Shown here: positions 24,438-34,017 of the stretch, in pieces | How the letters are laid out: each line of letters opens with the position of its first letter | Position numbering within the stretch: position 1 is the first letter of the stretch | Assembly (NCBI GenBank): GCA_947089425.1 | Contig: CAMUKG010000003.1 | Span: 87,551 to 151,550, forward strand | Length of the DNA: 64,000 nt | From: an uncultured Clostridia bacterium | GTDB taxonomy: Bacteria > Bacillota > Clostridia > Christensenellales > Pumilibacteraceae | Direction: 5' to 3' | Program-made: the position numbers and the translations under genes | Notes under the pieces: model-generated | The model's input: only the letters and a program-made list of their open reading frames with translations | Databases searched by the model: none | What the model was told of the DNA's origin: nothing

Positions 24438-26984
24438 ATGCGAGGAAAATTTTTAAAGGCGGCTTGCCTACTGCTCGCGGTAACTCTCGCTTGCGGAGCT
24501 ATGGCGTGCGACAAAAAAGAGCCCGCGCCCGATTCGGGCACAAACACGGAGGTGAGCGGAACCATGAAAACCTACGACCTCAAAAACATCGAATACAAGG
24601 CAACGGAATCCGAGCAAAAGAGCAATCCTCGCCAAGTGAGCGTGTCGTTGCCGCCGCTTCCCGCGTTCTCTACGGGCGAGACGGTTACGGTGGGCGTGCA
24701 TTTGCACGCCACTCTTGCTACCGTTCAAAATCCGAACGTATATTATTACGCGCTCGTTGACTGGGGCGACGGAACGTGGACGTATAACGGACCTTACGAA
24801 TCGAAAGAGGGCGTGCCGCAACTCGAACACGCCTATAAAACGGCTGGCGAATACCGCGTGAAAGCGGCGGCGGTGAATATTGCCGACGGCAAGCTTTACG
24901 GTTGGAGCGCCGAAGAAACTCTCTCGGTGAGCGGCTCTTATTCCGCGCCCTCGCCGATAAACAAATTAAAGCCGTTTTCGTCGTCCGTTCACGCAAATTC
25001 CGATTCGCTCGAAAGCATTTTAGACGGCAAAATTGCAACCAAAGTGAAAACGGGCGAGGCGGCGGATTCTAACGTACAGGAATATATCGGGTTGATGTTC
25101 GACGACTTTTACCGCCTTAGTAGCTTGGAAATTCAATTCCCTACGGGCGAGGAGTATTTCCCGAGCAATATCGCGGTGGAATACACCACCGACGGCGGCG
25201 AAACGTGGTATTCGCTCCCTAAGTATTACTACCTTTACGACTACGAAATAGGCAGACATTTGCCGCTTATGCGTTTCCCCAACCCGCTCGGAGCGACTCT
25301 TTCGCTTCCTATGAACGGAATTGCGGCAAACGGCGTCAGGCTTTCGGCAAAGCTGTTCTTAATGGAAGAGCGCACTCTCGCGATAAGCGAAATGCGCGCC
25401 TACGGCGACAAAGAGCTTTTATTCTACACGGGCAAGGGCGGCACGTTCGACGCCGACCTAAACAATATGTGGACTATTTTCGGAAGCGCCGCTACCGAGC
25501 CCATTGTGGCGGGCTCCGTTGCCAACTCGCGCACAAACCCGTCGCCTTTCCGCACAGGCTACGCCGAAATACTCTCAACCGAATGGGCTGAATGGAACGG
25601 ACTCAAATTCAACTGGACAAACGAGACTGCGGCGAAAGAGGCATACCTTAACCAACTTGTGAACATTCGTTGCGGCTCCGACGGTTGGAGCACCGACGAC
25701 GGCTACGTGTGGGCTACCGCCGACAGCCCCAAGCATTTGGGCGAGCAGAACCACTACACGCTCAATTCCATATTCATTATAGCGGCTCGCAACTATCTGC
25801 TTTCGGGCAATCAAACGCAAGTAACGCAAAACGGCGAAGTCGTCGACTTTATGGACGCCCAAAACCGTAGCGGGCAAACAATGCGAGTTAAGCTCGAAAA
25901 AGCCATGAGCTACATGCTCAATACGCTCGACGGCAAAAACGGCATACTTACCATTTTCGACCCCGCCAACGACGGAACTCCTAAGGGGAACGCGTCTAAC
26001 TATTGGGACACTCACCGCGCGTTCGGTTTTAAGTCGGCTTATGAAAACGCGCTCTTCTATGCGTCGCTTGTGGCTATGGCGGATATAAAAGAATATTACG
26101 GAGAAACCGCCGAAGTACAAAAGTACACCGAGCTTGCGGCAAAGAGCAAAGAAGCGTATAACAAGCTGTTTTGGGACGACGCGAAAGGCAGATATATCAC
26201 GTCGGTGAACATAAACGGCGAAAGAATCGATTTCGGCATGACTATGGTTAACTACTATGCGGTTGCCTACGGACTTGCCGACAAGGAAAGAGCGGAAAAA
26301 ATTTACGATTGGCTTGACGGCAAGCGCATTATAGCGGGCGATACCTCTACGGGCGAGGATATATACGGCGAATTTGTGTATGCGGCGAGAAGCAACACGC
26401 TCGACGTTTCCTCTACGGGCTCGCCGTATTACTGGTGGGATCACGGCGGACAGCTTCCTTGCACGCCGGGCACGTTCGGCGGCTACGGGCACCAAATGCA
26501 AAACGGCGGCACAATCTTCTATATTTCGTACTACGACATGCTCGGGCGCCTTTCGCAAATAGGAGCGGACAACGCGGCAGGCAGGTTCAACACCATTATG
26601 GACGAATTCCACAAAGACTCTTTGCGCCGCAACCGCTACATGTCGTTCGTGCAAAACGGCTCGCAAGGCGTGGGCGAATACAGCGAGGGCGTGATAGGCG
26701 AGTTCCCCGAGTCGGGACTTGTGCCGCTCACGTTTGTTACGGGTTTCTTGGGGCTCAACCCTTGCGCGCAAGGGCTCAAAATATCGCCCAAACTTCCCGC
26801 CGACTACGAGTTCGCGGGAGTGCGCGAGTACCGTTTCGGCAACCGCGTGTATTCCATTCAGGCGGATAAGAGCGCGACTTCGCCCGAAGTTAAATTCGAC
26901 GGCAACAAGTATTTCGTGCGCGTGCCCGCCGATAAAGAATACGTTATTACGCTCGACAACAGACTCATCGAAATAAAAGGATAG
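24438..26984 (+). CDS. extracellular lipoprotein with PKD-like, discoidin-like and six-hairpin glycosidase-like domains
   Basis: An 848-residue protein with a lipoprotein signal ending CGAMAC (Cys about residue 24). A PKD-like domain follows (about 50-155; YYALVDWGDGTWTY), then a discoidin/F5-8-like region (~175-330; LMFDDFYRLSSLEI, VEYTTDGGETWYSL). The C-terminal ~500 residues look like an (alpha/alpha)6 barrel (WDTHRAFGFKSAYENALFY, WDDAKGRYITSV, YYWWDHGGQLPCTPG) ending in a beta domain, as in GH78/GH63-like enzymes. I cannot assign a CAZy family or catalytic residues. Lipid-anchored outside the cell, it may trim the polymer before import. AGGAGG is about 16 nt from the ATG, unusually far, but only this start gives the signal peptide. 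Eight bases separate it from the GH65 gene. Confidence 0.75.
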   Translation: MRGKFLKAACLLLAVTLACGAMACDKKEPAPDSGTNTEVSGTMKTYDLKNIEYKATESEQKSNPRQVSVSLPPLPAFSTGETVTVGVHLHATLATVQNPNVYYYALVDWGDGTWTYNGPYESKEGVPQLEHAYKTAGEYRVKAAAVNIADGKLYGWSAEETLSVSGSYSAPSPINKLKPFSSSVHANSDSLESILDGKIATKVKTGEAADSNVQEYIGLMFDDFYRLSSLEIQFPTGEEYFPSNIAVEYTTDGGETWYSLPKYYYLYDYEIGRHLPLMRFPNPLGATLSLPMNGIAANGVRLSAKLFLMEERTLAISEMRAYGDKELLFYTGKGGTFDADLNNMWTIFGSAATEPIVAGSVANSRTNPSPFRTGYAEILSTEWAEWNGLKFNWTNETAAKEAYLNQLVNIRCGSDGWSTDDGYVWATADSPKHLGEQNHYTLNSIFIIAARNYLLSGNQTQVTQNGEVVDFMDAQNRSGQTMRVKLEKAMSYMLNTLDGKNGILTIFDPANDGTPKGNASNYWDTHRAFGFKSAYENALFYASLVAMADIKEYYGETAEVQKYTELAAKSKEAYNKLFWDDAKGRYITSVNINGERIDFGMTMVNYYAVAYGLADKERAEKIYDWLDGKRIIAGDTSTGEDIYGEFVYAARSNTLDVSSTGSPYYWWDHGGQLPCTPGTFGGYGHQMQNGGTIFYISYYDMLGRLSQIGADNAAGRFNTIMDEFHKDSLRRNRYMSFVQNGSQGVGEYSEGVIGEFPESGLVPLTFVTGFLGLNPCAQGLKISPKLPADYEFAGVREYRFGNRVYSIQADKSATSPEVKFDGNKYFVRVPADKEYVITLDNRLIEIKG

Positions 26985-26991
26985 CAAAAAA

Positions 26992-29301
26992 ATGAGAAGC
27001 ATACACAAAAACGTTCCCGAGTTGTTCGAGCCGCACGGTTGGGCGGTGACCGAAACGGAATGGAAAAAGGAAACCAACAAAAACAACGAAACCGTGTTTA
27101 CTGTGGCTAACGGCTATATCGGCATACGCGGATTTATAGAAGAGGGTTTTTGCGGCGACGCCGAATATTCCGACCGCACGGCTATGCTGAACGGCGTTTA
27201 CGAATATTTTCCGTACCGTCACATTTGGTGTCGTCCCGGCTTTCCCGAAAGATACCACGCTATTGTGAACCAAGCCGACCCGTTCGACATCAAAGTGTTT
27301 GCCGACGGCGAACTTATCGGAATTTGCGAGCATAGCAAAATCAAAGACTATTCGCGCACGCTCGATATGAAAACGGGGACGGTGGAAAGAAAGTTCACGT
27401 TTACCACGAAAAGCGGCAAAAACGTGACGTTAAGCTTCACACGTTTCGCGTCGCAAGAGAATAAGCACCTTGCGGCAAATAAAATAACTGCGGTGTGCGA
27501 CGGCGCGGTGGAGCTTAAAATTGCGAGCGCGCTTTCAGCACCTCGCGGTTGCGGCGCGGCGAAAGAGGAAATCGGCGGCGCGAACGGCGAAATTTTCGAC
27601 TTTCTCGAAAAGACGAGGCGTGGCGAGTGTAAGCTCGTGCGCTACAAAACCAAAGTTGCGAAATTCGAAATCGCGGCGGCGGCTCTCGACGTTTTGAACT
27701 TAAAAGCGAAACCCGAGCATAAAGACGGCGACAGCGGCTTAACCGACGAATACACTCTAACGCTTAAAGCGGGCGAGAAAGCGGAACTTATTCGCTATGT
27801 GAGTTACGTAACTAACCGCGACGACGAAAAGTATGCGACGGCGGCTTGTAAGCACGCGGAACGTGCGGCTTTGCGAGGCTACGACTTAGAGCTCAAAGCG
27901 AGCGTGAAAAAGCTCGAAGAGTTTTGGGAAAACGTTGATATTGCGATTGATTCCGACGACGCAATCCAGCAAGGTTTGCGCTTTTCGGCGTTGCAGATTT
28001 TTCAGTCTACGGGCAAAGACGGCATAACGAACATATCGGCAAACGGGCTTTCGGGCACGGGATACAGCGGTCACACCTTTTGGGACACCGAAGTGTTCAT
28101 GATGCCCATGTATATTTACAGCTCGCCCCAAATCGCGAAACAGCTCATATCGTATCGTTATAACATTTTAGATAAATCGCGCGAGCGGGCTAAGCAAATG
28201 GACGACGATGGCGCGCTGTTCAGTTGGAACTCGATAAACGGCGAGGAGTGCGGGCACGTTTTCGAAGCGGTTACCGCGCAATATCACATAAATAACGACG
28301 TGTTCTATGCCATATACCGCTACTATGAGGCTACGGGCGACAAGGAGTTCTTATTCGACCGTTGCGCCGAAATTCTATTCGAAATATCGCGGTGCATGGC
28401 GCACAGAGGGTCGTTCATTCCCACCAAAGGCAACAAATTCTGCATAAACGTGATTTGCGGACCCGACGAATACAACCCCGTAGTAGACAACAACTTATAC
28501 ACGAACGTGCTCACGCAAAAACAGCTTATGTTCACCCTTAAAGTCGCCGAAATGCTGAAAGCCGAGCGCCCGAAGCAATACGCCGAACTCGCTAAAAAAT
28601 GCGGCGTTACCGAAGAGGAAAAGGCGCTGTGGAAGAGAGCGGCGGACAATATGTATATTCCGTTTAGCAAGGAGCTCGGAATTTACATGCAAGACGACAA
28701 CTTTATTTACAAAGACCCTATCGACGTGGATTCCATTCCGCGCGAAAAGCTTCCGCTTCTCACTCATTTGCACCCCTTAAACTTGTGGCGCTATCAAGTG
28801 TGCAAGCAAGCCGACATAGTTTTGTTGGCGTTCATTTGCAGCGACTACTTCACCAAAGAGGAGCGCAAAAAGATTTTTGAATACTACGAGCCCAAAACAA
28901 TTCACGACAGCTCGCTTTCGGCAAGCATACACTCAATTGTGGCTTGCGACGTGGGCGACAAAGCGGACGCCTACGGCTATTTGCGGCAGGCGGCGCGCAT
29001 GGACCTTGACAACGTGAACGGCAACACCTTTTTCGGGTTGCACGCGGCGTGCATGGGCGCTTCGTGGATGATGATGGTGAACGGCTATGCGGGGCTTAGA
29101 ATATACGACGAAAAACTGCACTTCGAACCGTTTATTCACGACGGTTGGCGCAGTTACAGTTTTAAGCTTTTATTTCGCGGCGTGCGGTTGCGCGTTACGG
29201 TTACGAAGAAAAACACCATTTACGAGGTGCTTTCGGGCGGGGCAATCACCCTATCGCACAACGGCAAAGACATAACGGTGAAAGATAAAGTCACGGTGTA
29301 A
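26992..29301 (+). CDS. GH65 disaccharide phosphorylase, cytoplasmic
   Basis: A 769-residue enzyme without a signal peptide. N-terminal beta domain with VANGYIGIRGFIEEG, then an (alpha/alpha)6 barrel with GTGYSGHTFWDTEVFM (about residues 348-363), NGEECGH (416-422; Glu419 is the likely general acid by homology with GH65 phosphorylases) and the phosphate-site region IHDSSLSASIHS. GH65 phosphorylases split alpha-glucosides such as maltose, kojibiose, nigerose, trehalose or glucosyl-rhamnose with inverted stereochemistry, giving beta-D-glucose 1-phosphate. The pgmB homologue at 37.7 kb is the expected partner. A glucosyl-rhamnose specificity would suit the rhamnose context but cannot be read from sequence here. 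Translation starts from AAGG overlapping the previous stop. Confidence 0.9.
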   Translation: MRSIHKNVPELFEPHGWAVTETEWKKETNKNNETVFTVANGYIGIRGFIEEGFCGDAEYSDRTAMLNGVYEYFPYRHIWCRPGFPERYHAIVNQADPFDIKVFADGELIGICEHSKIKDYSRTLDMKTGTVERKFTFTTKSGKNVTLSFTRFASQENKHLAANKITAVCDGAVELKIASALSAPRGCGAAKEEIGGANGEIFDFLEKTRRGECKLVRYKTKVAKFEIAAAALDVLNLKAKPEHKDGDSGLTDEYTLTLKAGEKAELIRYVSYVTNRDDEKYATAACKHAERAALRGYDLELKASVKKLEEFWENVDIAIDSDDAIQQGLRFSALQIFQSTGKDGITNISANGLSGTGYSGHTFWDTEVFMMPMYIYSSPQIAKQLISYRYNILDKSRERAKQMDDDGALFSWNSINGEECGHVFEAVTAQYHINNDVFYAIYRYYEATGDKEFLFDRCAEILFEISRCMAHRGSFIPTKGNKFCINVICGPDEYNPVVDNNLYTNVLTQKQLMFTLKVAEMLKAERPKQYAELAKKCGVTEEEKALWKRAADNMYIPFSKELGIYMQDDNFIYKDPIDVDSIPREKLPLLTHLHPLNLWRYQVCKQADIVLLAFICSDYFTKEERKKIFEYYEPKTIHDSSLSASIHSIVACDVGDKADAYGYLRQAARMDLDNVNGNTFFGLHAACMGASWMMMVNGYAGLRIYDEKLHFEPFIHDGWRSYSFKLLFRGVRLRVTVTKKNTIYEVLSGGAITLSHNGKDITVKDKVTV

Positions 29302-29329
29302 CAAAACAAACAATAAAAAGGAGCGAAAA

Positions 29330-30376
29330 ATGAAAAAAACTATTGCACGAAACGTTTTTATAACGCTTGCTGCAATGCTCGCGGTTGCGGCGATTGCGTC
29401 GGCGCTATTTATGCCGCGCGGCACAGCGGCGTATGCCGCCGAAGGCGACACCTACACTCAAAACTTTGCGTCGGCTGATAAAGTAAACGAAGACTTCGAA
29501 GCGTATTATCAAAGCACTATGGGCGCGAGTTCCAACCGCACCTCTGTGGGCGCGAGCAGTTCGGACACAACTAATTTCTTCGTAGAGCGCGGCGAGCTTA
29601 TCCGCCACGCCGTTGATGGCGACATATCGCGCGAAATGGGCACCGACAGCTTTGCGATTCTCACTTTCACGAAACAGCAATATGTTAACTTCGACCTCAC
29701 TGTTGAATACAAAATGGGCGCGTCTACCTATTATTGGCCGGTAGTTGCGTTTAGGCAAAGCGAGGCGGGCAAATACTTTTTGGAAACGGGCGGCGGAATA
29801 TTCGCCCAACAGGAAGGAATGGTCACGCTTTGGGGCGCCGACGTAGACGGAATAGGCGGACCTTACGAGTCGACTTCGCCGGGCGGCTACGACCGTAACG
29901 CATGGCATAAATTCCGCATACGCCTCGACGGACTCGACCTAACGGTGTGGCTCGACGGTGCGGGCGCTCCCGCGCTTACGCGCAAACTTCCGTATTCGGC
30001 GTTTAAGCGCGGCTATATTTCGCTAATATCGGTGAATAACGATAGCCGTTTCCGCAATTTTTCGGTAACCGAGCTCGCCACCAAAGCGCTCGACGCCGAA
30101 GTGCCTCAATCGCCCAAACCGAGCGCCGACACCGAAGATTCGCTCGACAAACTCGGCGAGAAAGTGGAAAAAATAGACGAACTGAGCGGCAAAACCCAAA
30201 CGGCGGCAACGATGCCCGAAAAGCCGAAAGAGGAGCCCGTGAAAGTTACAGGTTGCGGCGGCAACGCCGTAGCGAGCGCAATCCTCGCGGCATTCGGCTC
30301 GCTCGCCCTCGCCGCCGCGCTCATGCTCGGCAGGAAAAATAACCCGTATGTTACTACCGAAAAACGCAAGCTGTGA
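29330..30376 (+). CDS. small surface protein with LamG/DUF1080-like domain and Gly-Cys sorting signal
   Basis: A 348-residue secreted protein with AAGGAG before the ATG. Signal peptide (residues 1-~38, ending AAYAAEG), one concanavalin-like beta-sandwich (~45-250; YYWPVVAFRQSEAGKY, FAQQEGMVTLWGADV, WHKFRIRLDGLDLTVW) clearly related to the domains of the 722-residue surface protein upstream, a charged linker (~255-305) and a C-terminal signal KVTGCGGNAVASA followed by a hydrophobic helix and basic tail. It probably binds glycan at the cell surface. No poly-G tract here. A promoter with the TTTACTATTG element follows, so this gene may end the first transcription unit of the locus. Confidence 0.75.
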   Translation: MKKTIARNVFITLAAMLAVAAIASALFMPRGTAAYAAEGDTYTQNFASADKVNEDFEAYYQSTMGASSNRTSVGASSSDTTNFFVERGELIRHAVDGDISREMGTDSFAILTFTKQQYVNFDLTVEYKMGASTYYWPVVAFRQSEAGKYFLETGGGIFAQQEGMVTLWGADVDGIGGPYESTSPGGYDRNAWHKFRIRLDGLDLTVWLDGAGAPALTRKLPYSAFKRGYISLISVNNDSRFRNFSVTELATKALDAEVPQSPKPSADTEDSLDKLGEKVEKIDELSGKTQTAATMPEKPKEEPVKVTGCGGNAVASAILAAFGSLALAAALMLGRKNNPYVTTEKRKL

Positions 30377-30381
30377 CGGAA

Positions 30382-30417
30382 TTTACTATTGTAATGCGCT
30401 AAAAAATACTTTATACT
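30382..30417 (+). promoter_or_regulatory. second promoter of the carbohydrate locus with TTTACTATTG element
   Basis: TTGTAA (30389-30394) is 17 bp from TATACT (30412-30417). TTTACTATTG (30382-30391) overlaps the -35 box exactly as at 15070-15079, sharing all ten bases. It would drive the two giant surface-protein genes and perhaps pgmB. Confidence 0.6.
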
Positions 30418-30481
30418 AATAATATAAACTCTCAAAAATTACCGAAAAAACAAAAAAATCCTAAAAAGGGGTAACAAAAAG

Positions 30482-33400
30482 ATGAAAAAAAGAAGACTGT
30501 TGTCGGCAATACTGCCCGCTCTTGCGGTAGCATTGTGCCTGTGCGTCGCGGGGGGGGGACTATTTAAGATTTCCGCCCGCGCCGACGCGGAGTACAAGCC
30601 TACCAACGGGTACACAACTACCAACGTAGCCGCAGGAAAAACCGCAAAGTTTACCTACATAGACGGCACCGAAATCCCGCGCGAAAACGTGAGACATTTG
30701 CACGGGCAAGATGACTTTAATCCCTACGAGGCGCTCACCGACGGCGACCTCGAAGCGGGCACGGGTCATAACTTGGTTACGCTTTTCAACGATGCGGGCG
30801 AAAAGACACAAGGCTACGCCGTAATCGATTTGGGCAAAGCTTACACGATTACAAGCGTCGGGTTGCTGTTTTGGGTTAACCACCGCCAGCTTAACGTTTT
30901 GGTTCAAGTTGCAAATACGGCAGATTTTTCGGACGCCGTGACGCTTTACAACAGCGACGCGGGCAACGTTTTGGGGCAAGGCATAGGCTACGACGAGGCA
31001 TTGCAAGACGTAGAGAAAAAACTCAATATAATAGAACGCGCGCCCGTTCGCGGCAGATACGTGCGCGTTACGGGAAAATCCGAGCAAAGAAAATGCTCCG
31101 ATTTTAACGAAGTAGCCGTTTACGCCGTAACCGACGGGCTTGCTCCCGTTGCGGGCAATTTGATTACCGAAAAGCAGTCGCCAAAAAGCGAGCTTACGCT
31201 CACTACGGAGCACGACGGCGCAACTATTCGCTACACCACCGACGGAAGTATTCCCGGCGAAAACAGCGCCGAATACACCGCCCCCATAAAGCTTTCGAGC
31301 GTGGCGCGTGAAAAAGCGCTCATTCGTGCCGTAGCGGTCAAAGACGGAGTTTGCACAATTCCGTCCGACTTTAAATTCGATATTAAAGAAGAGTTGCGCA
31401 ACGTGGCTCTCGGAATTTTGCCTACGTTCGACGAGGGCGACGAAGAAAAAGTTAAAGCTTGGACGGGGAATAAAACGCTCGCGTCCGTAACCGACGGAGT
31501 AGAGGATTCGTTCAACACAATGGGCACCGACAATGGTTCGGTTTGGCTGTATTTGGACTTGGGCGAAGAGCACAGAATTGCGCAAGTTGCCACAAAGTTT
31601 TGGAACGACCATTCGTTTATTGCCGTAATACAAACGGCTACAAACCGAGAATTCACCGAAAACGTGTTTACGGTTTTCAATAACGATTCCGCAAACGTTT
31701 GGGGATGCGGCAAAGGAGGAGACGGAAGTTATAAAGATAAAGGAACGGCAAGCGGCGGCACGCAATATTTAACTCGTTTTATGTTCAAACCCGTTAATGC
31801 ACGCTATGTTCGCGTGCGTTGCGCCGACGGCGGCACGGACGGTCGTTCTTCTTGGGAAGAAATTCAAGTTTGGAATGCCGTTAAGCCCGACGACGCTTAC
31901 GACGTCGCCGCCAAAAACATGGCTTTCGGCATAATTCCCACATTCGACGAGGGCGTGACTCCAATAGTTTGCAAGGGAACTTCGCAGACTATTGAAAGCG
32001 TAACCGACGGCGCCGTGAATCCTTATCACGTTATGGGAACGGAATCGGGTTCGCCCGCTTGGCTATATTTGGATTTGGGCAAAGAAATTACGGTTGGGAA
32101 AGTAGCTACGAAATATTATCACGATTGGGAATTTGCTTCGCTTGTTCAGCTTTCCACTACTTCCGATTTTTCGGCAAACGTGCACACTGTGTACTGCAAT
32201 AAGCCGGGTAGTTTGTCGCCATATTTAACCGACATAGAGTTCGGCGAAATTACATCGGAAGACGCGTATCAAGTGGGTATGAAAGAGTTTACTGTGAATT
32301 CGGTGAAAGCGCGCTATTTGAGAGTGTTTTCGGTGAATTGCCGTAATGCCGATAAATTTTCCGCATGGGAAGAAATTCAGGTTTGGAGCGCCGAAATAAA
32401 GGGTGTGGAATATCCCGAAGAACAATACCCGGTAGTGGAGCGCGCAATAACCAAAGCGAAAGGAATTGTCGACGTTACCGTGCCCAACGGAAGCGAATTA
32501 AAGGACTTTGCGGAAAAACTTCCCGCGCAAGTAGAAGTGGAAGACTATCTGGGTAACGTCGCCACCCTTACGGGCGAATGGAATTGCACGACTTTTTCGG
32601 GCACTACGGCGGGAAAATACGAATTTACGTTCGACGCGAACGAAACCGCTTGGGCGGATATATACGGCATTATGAAAATAAACGTTACCGTTGCCGAAGC
32701 GGCGGACAAAACGGCTCTCGGCGCTTTAATAGAAAAAGCGGAAGCACTAACCGAGAGCGACTATTTGCCCGACACATGGGCGCCGCTTCCCGACGCGCTA
32801 AGCGAGGCGAAAACGGTATTCGGAGGCACAAAGCAGTTTCAAGCCGAAATCGACAAGGCGCAAAAAGCTCTCGACGAAACCGTTAAAGGCTTATTGCGCA
32901 AGGGCGATAAAACCGATTTAAACGCGGCTATCGATGAGGCGAAAGCTCTTACGGAGTCGGAATATTCGGCGGCTTCGTGGAGAGTGTTAGCCGAAAAGCT
33001 TGCGGGCGCAACCGAAGTTAAAAATAACGCACTCGCCACGCAAAGCGCGGTAGACAACGCTCTTGCGGAACTTAACGCCGCAATAAAAGCGTTGAAGAAA
33101 ATAGGCGACAAAACCGAACTCGCCGCTCGCTATAACGAACTTAAAAACACCGAAAACAAATACACAATAGCCACTTGGACTCCTTTTGCCGACGCTCTCG
33201 CCGACGCGAAAGCGATTGTGGATAGTGCGGAAGCTTACGAAGACGAAATTGCCAAAGCGCTCGCGGCTTTAAACCAAACTTTTGCGGCTCTCGAATTAAA
33301 GTCGGATATGGCGGCGCTTCAAGCGGTTATTGAAAAAGCCGAAAAACTCGATTTGAACAATTACACTTCCGCCACAGCCGAAGCGGTGAGCGCGTCGCTC

Positions 33401-34015
33401 GAAGCGGCGAAAGCGGTATCCGACGACAGCGAAGCCGAAGTTATAACTAATGCTACGGCGGACCTCGAAGAAAAACTCGCCGCACTCGTGGCAAGAGGGA
33501 ACAAAACCGAACTGAACGAATATATGCAGTCGTGCAGTTATGCCGCCGACCGCTACACGGTGAGCACGTATAACTCCTACGAGGCGGCGCTTGAAAAAGC
33601 GGAAACAGTTCGAACTAATGCCGACGCGGTTCAATCCGAAATCGATTCGGCTCTCGGCGAGCTCAAAGCGGCGGTTGAGGCGCTCAAAGAACTTGCAAAC
33701 AAAACCGCGCTGTTTGCGGCAATCGAAGAAGCCGAAAAAATAGAAAAAGGCAATTACAGCTCCGAAAGTTACGACGCGTTCGTTAAAGCGCTCGAATACG
33801 CTCGCTCGGTAGCAAATAGCAACGACGCGAGCCAAGCCGACGCCGACGGAGCGATAGAAACGCTCAACTCCGCAAAAAACGCTCTTTCCACAAAGAAAAG
33901 CGGTTGCGGCTGCGGCTCGAACGCGGTAGGATTTACAAGCGTTGTTGCGGCGGTTGCCGTGCTCGCGCTTGCGGTTGTTATGGCTAAGCGGAAAGGCAAG
34001 AAGGAGATGCGCTAA
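30482..34015 (+). CDS. giant surface protein with discoidin-like domains, FIVAR repeats and Gly-Cys sorting signal
   Basis: A 1177-residue secreted protein. After the signal peptide come three discoidin/F5-8C-like domains (about 40-225, 300-465 and 475-640; repeated VTDGVEDSFNTMGTD, WLYLDLGEE, ARYVRVRC), with a chitobiase C-terminal-like domain (~230-300; IRYTTDGSIPGENSAEY) between the first two. A Big_4-like Ig domain (~645-740) leads to six helical FIVAR repeats (~745-1130). The end is TKKSGCGCGSNAVG, a hydrophobic helix and AKRKGKKEMR. No catalytic domain is recognisable, so it is probably a carbohydrate-binding scaffold held away from the membrane by the FIVAR stalk. A 9-G tract in the signal-peptide region makes it a phase-variation candidate. 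The next gene starts 3 bp after its stop. Confidence 0.8.
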   Translation: MKKRRLLSAILPALAVALCLCVAGGGLFKISARADAEYKPTNGYTTTNVAAGKTAKFTYIDGTEIPRENVRHLHGQDDFNPYEALTDGDLEAGTGHNLVTLFNDAGEKTQGYAVIDLGKAYTITSVGLLFWVNHRQLNVLVQVANTADFSDAVTLYNSDAGNVLGQGIGYDEALQDVEKKLNIIERAPVRGRYVRVTGKSEQRKCSDFNEVAVYAVTDGLAPVAGNLITEKQSPKSELTLTTEHDGATIRYTTDGSIPGENSAEYTAPIKLSSVAREKALIRAVAVKDGVCTIPSDFKFDIKEELRNVALGILPTFDEGDEEKVKAWTGNKTLASVTDGVEDSFNTMGTDNGSVWLYLDLGEEHRIAQVATKFWNDHSFIAVIQTATNREFTENVFTVFNNDSANVWGCGKGGDGSYKDKGTASGGTQYLTRFMFKPVNARYVRVRCADGGTDGRSSWEEIQVWNAVKPDDAYDVAAKNMAFGIIPTFDEGVTPIVCKGTSQTIESVTDGAVNPYHVMGTESGSPAWLYLDLGKEITVGKVATKYYHDWEFASLVQLSTTSDFSANVHTVYCNKPGSLSPYLTDIEFGEITSEDAYQVGMKEFTVNSVKARYLRVFSVNCRNADKFSAWEEIQVWSAEIKGVEYPEEQYPVVERAITKAKGIVDVTVPNGSELKDFAEKLPAQVEVEDYLGNVATLTGEWNCTTFSGTTAGKYEFTFDANETAWADIYGIMKINVTVAEAADKTALGALIEKAEALTESDYLPDTWAPLPDALSEAKTVFGGTKQFQAEIDKAQKALDETVKGLLRKGDKTDLNAAIDEAKALTESEYSAASWRVLAEKLAGATEVKNNALATQSAVDNALAELNAAIKALKKIGDKTELAARYNELKNTENKYTIATWTPFADALADAKAIVDSAEAYEDEIAKALAALNQTFAALELKSDMAALQAVIEKAEKLDLNNYTSATAEAVSASLEAAKAVSDDSEAEVITNATADLEEKLAALVARGNKTELNEYMQSCSYAADRYTVSTYNSYEAALEKAETVRTNADAVQSEIDSALGELKAAVEALKELANKTALFAAIEEAEKIEKGNYSSESYDAFVKALEYARSVANSNDASQADADGAIETLNSAKNALSTKKSGCGCGSNAVGFTSVVAAVAVLALAVVMAKRKGKKEMR
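30550..30558 (+). repeat. poly-G tract (9 G) in the signal-peptide region
   Basis: Nine G from the third base of an Ala codon through Gly-Gly-Gly, about 25 codons into the gene. Any one-base slip would frameshift nearly the whole 1177-residue protein, giving an OFF state. Confidence 0.9.
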
Positions 34016-34017
34016 CC

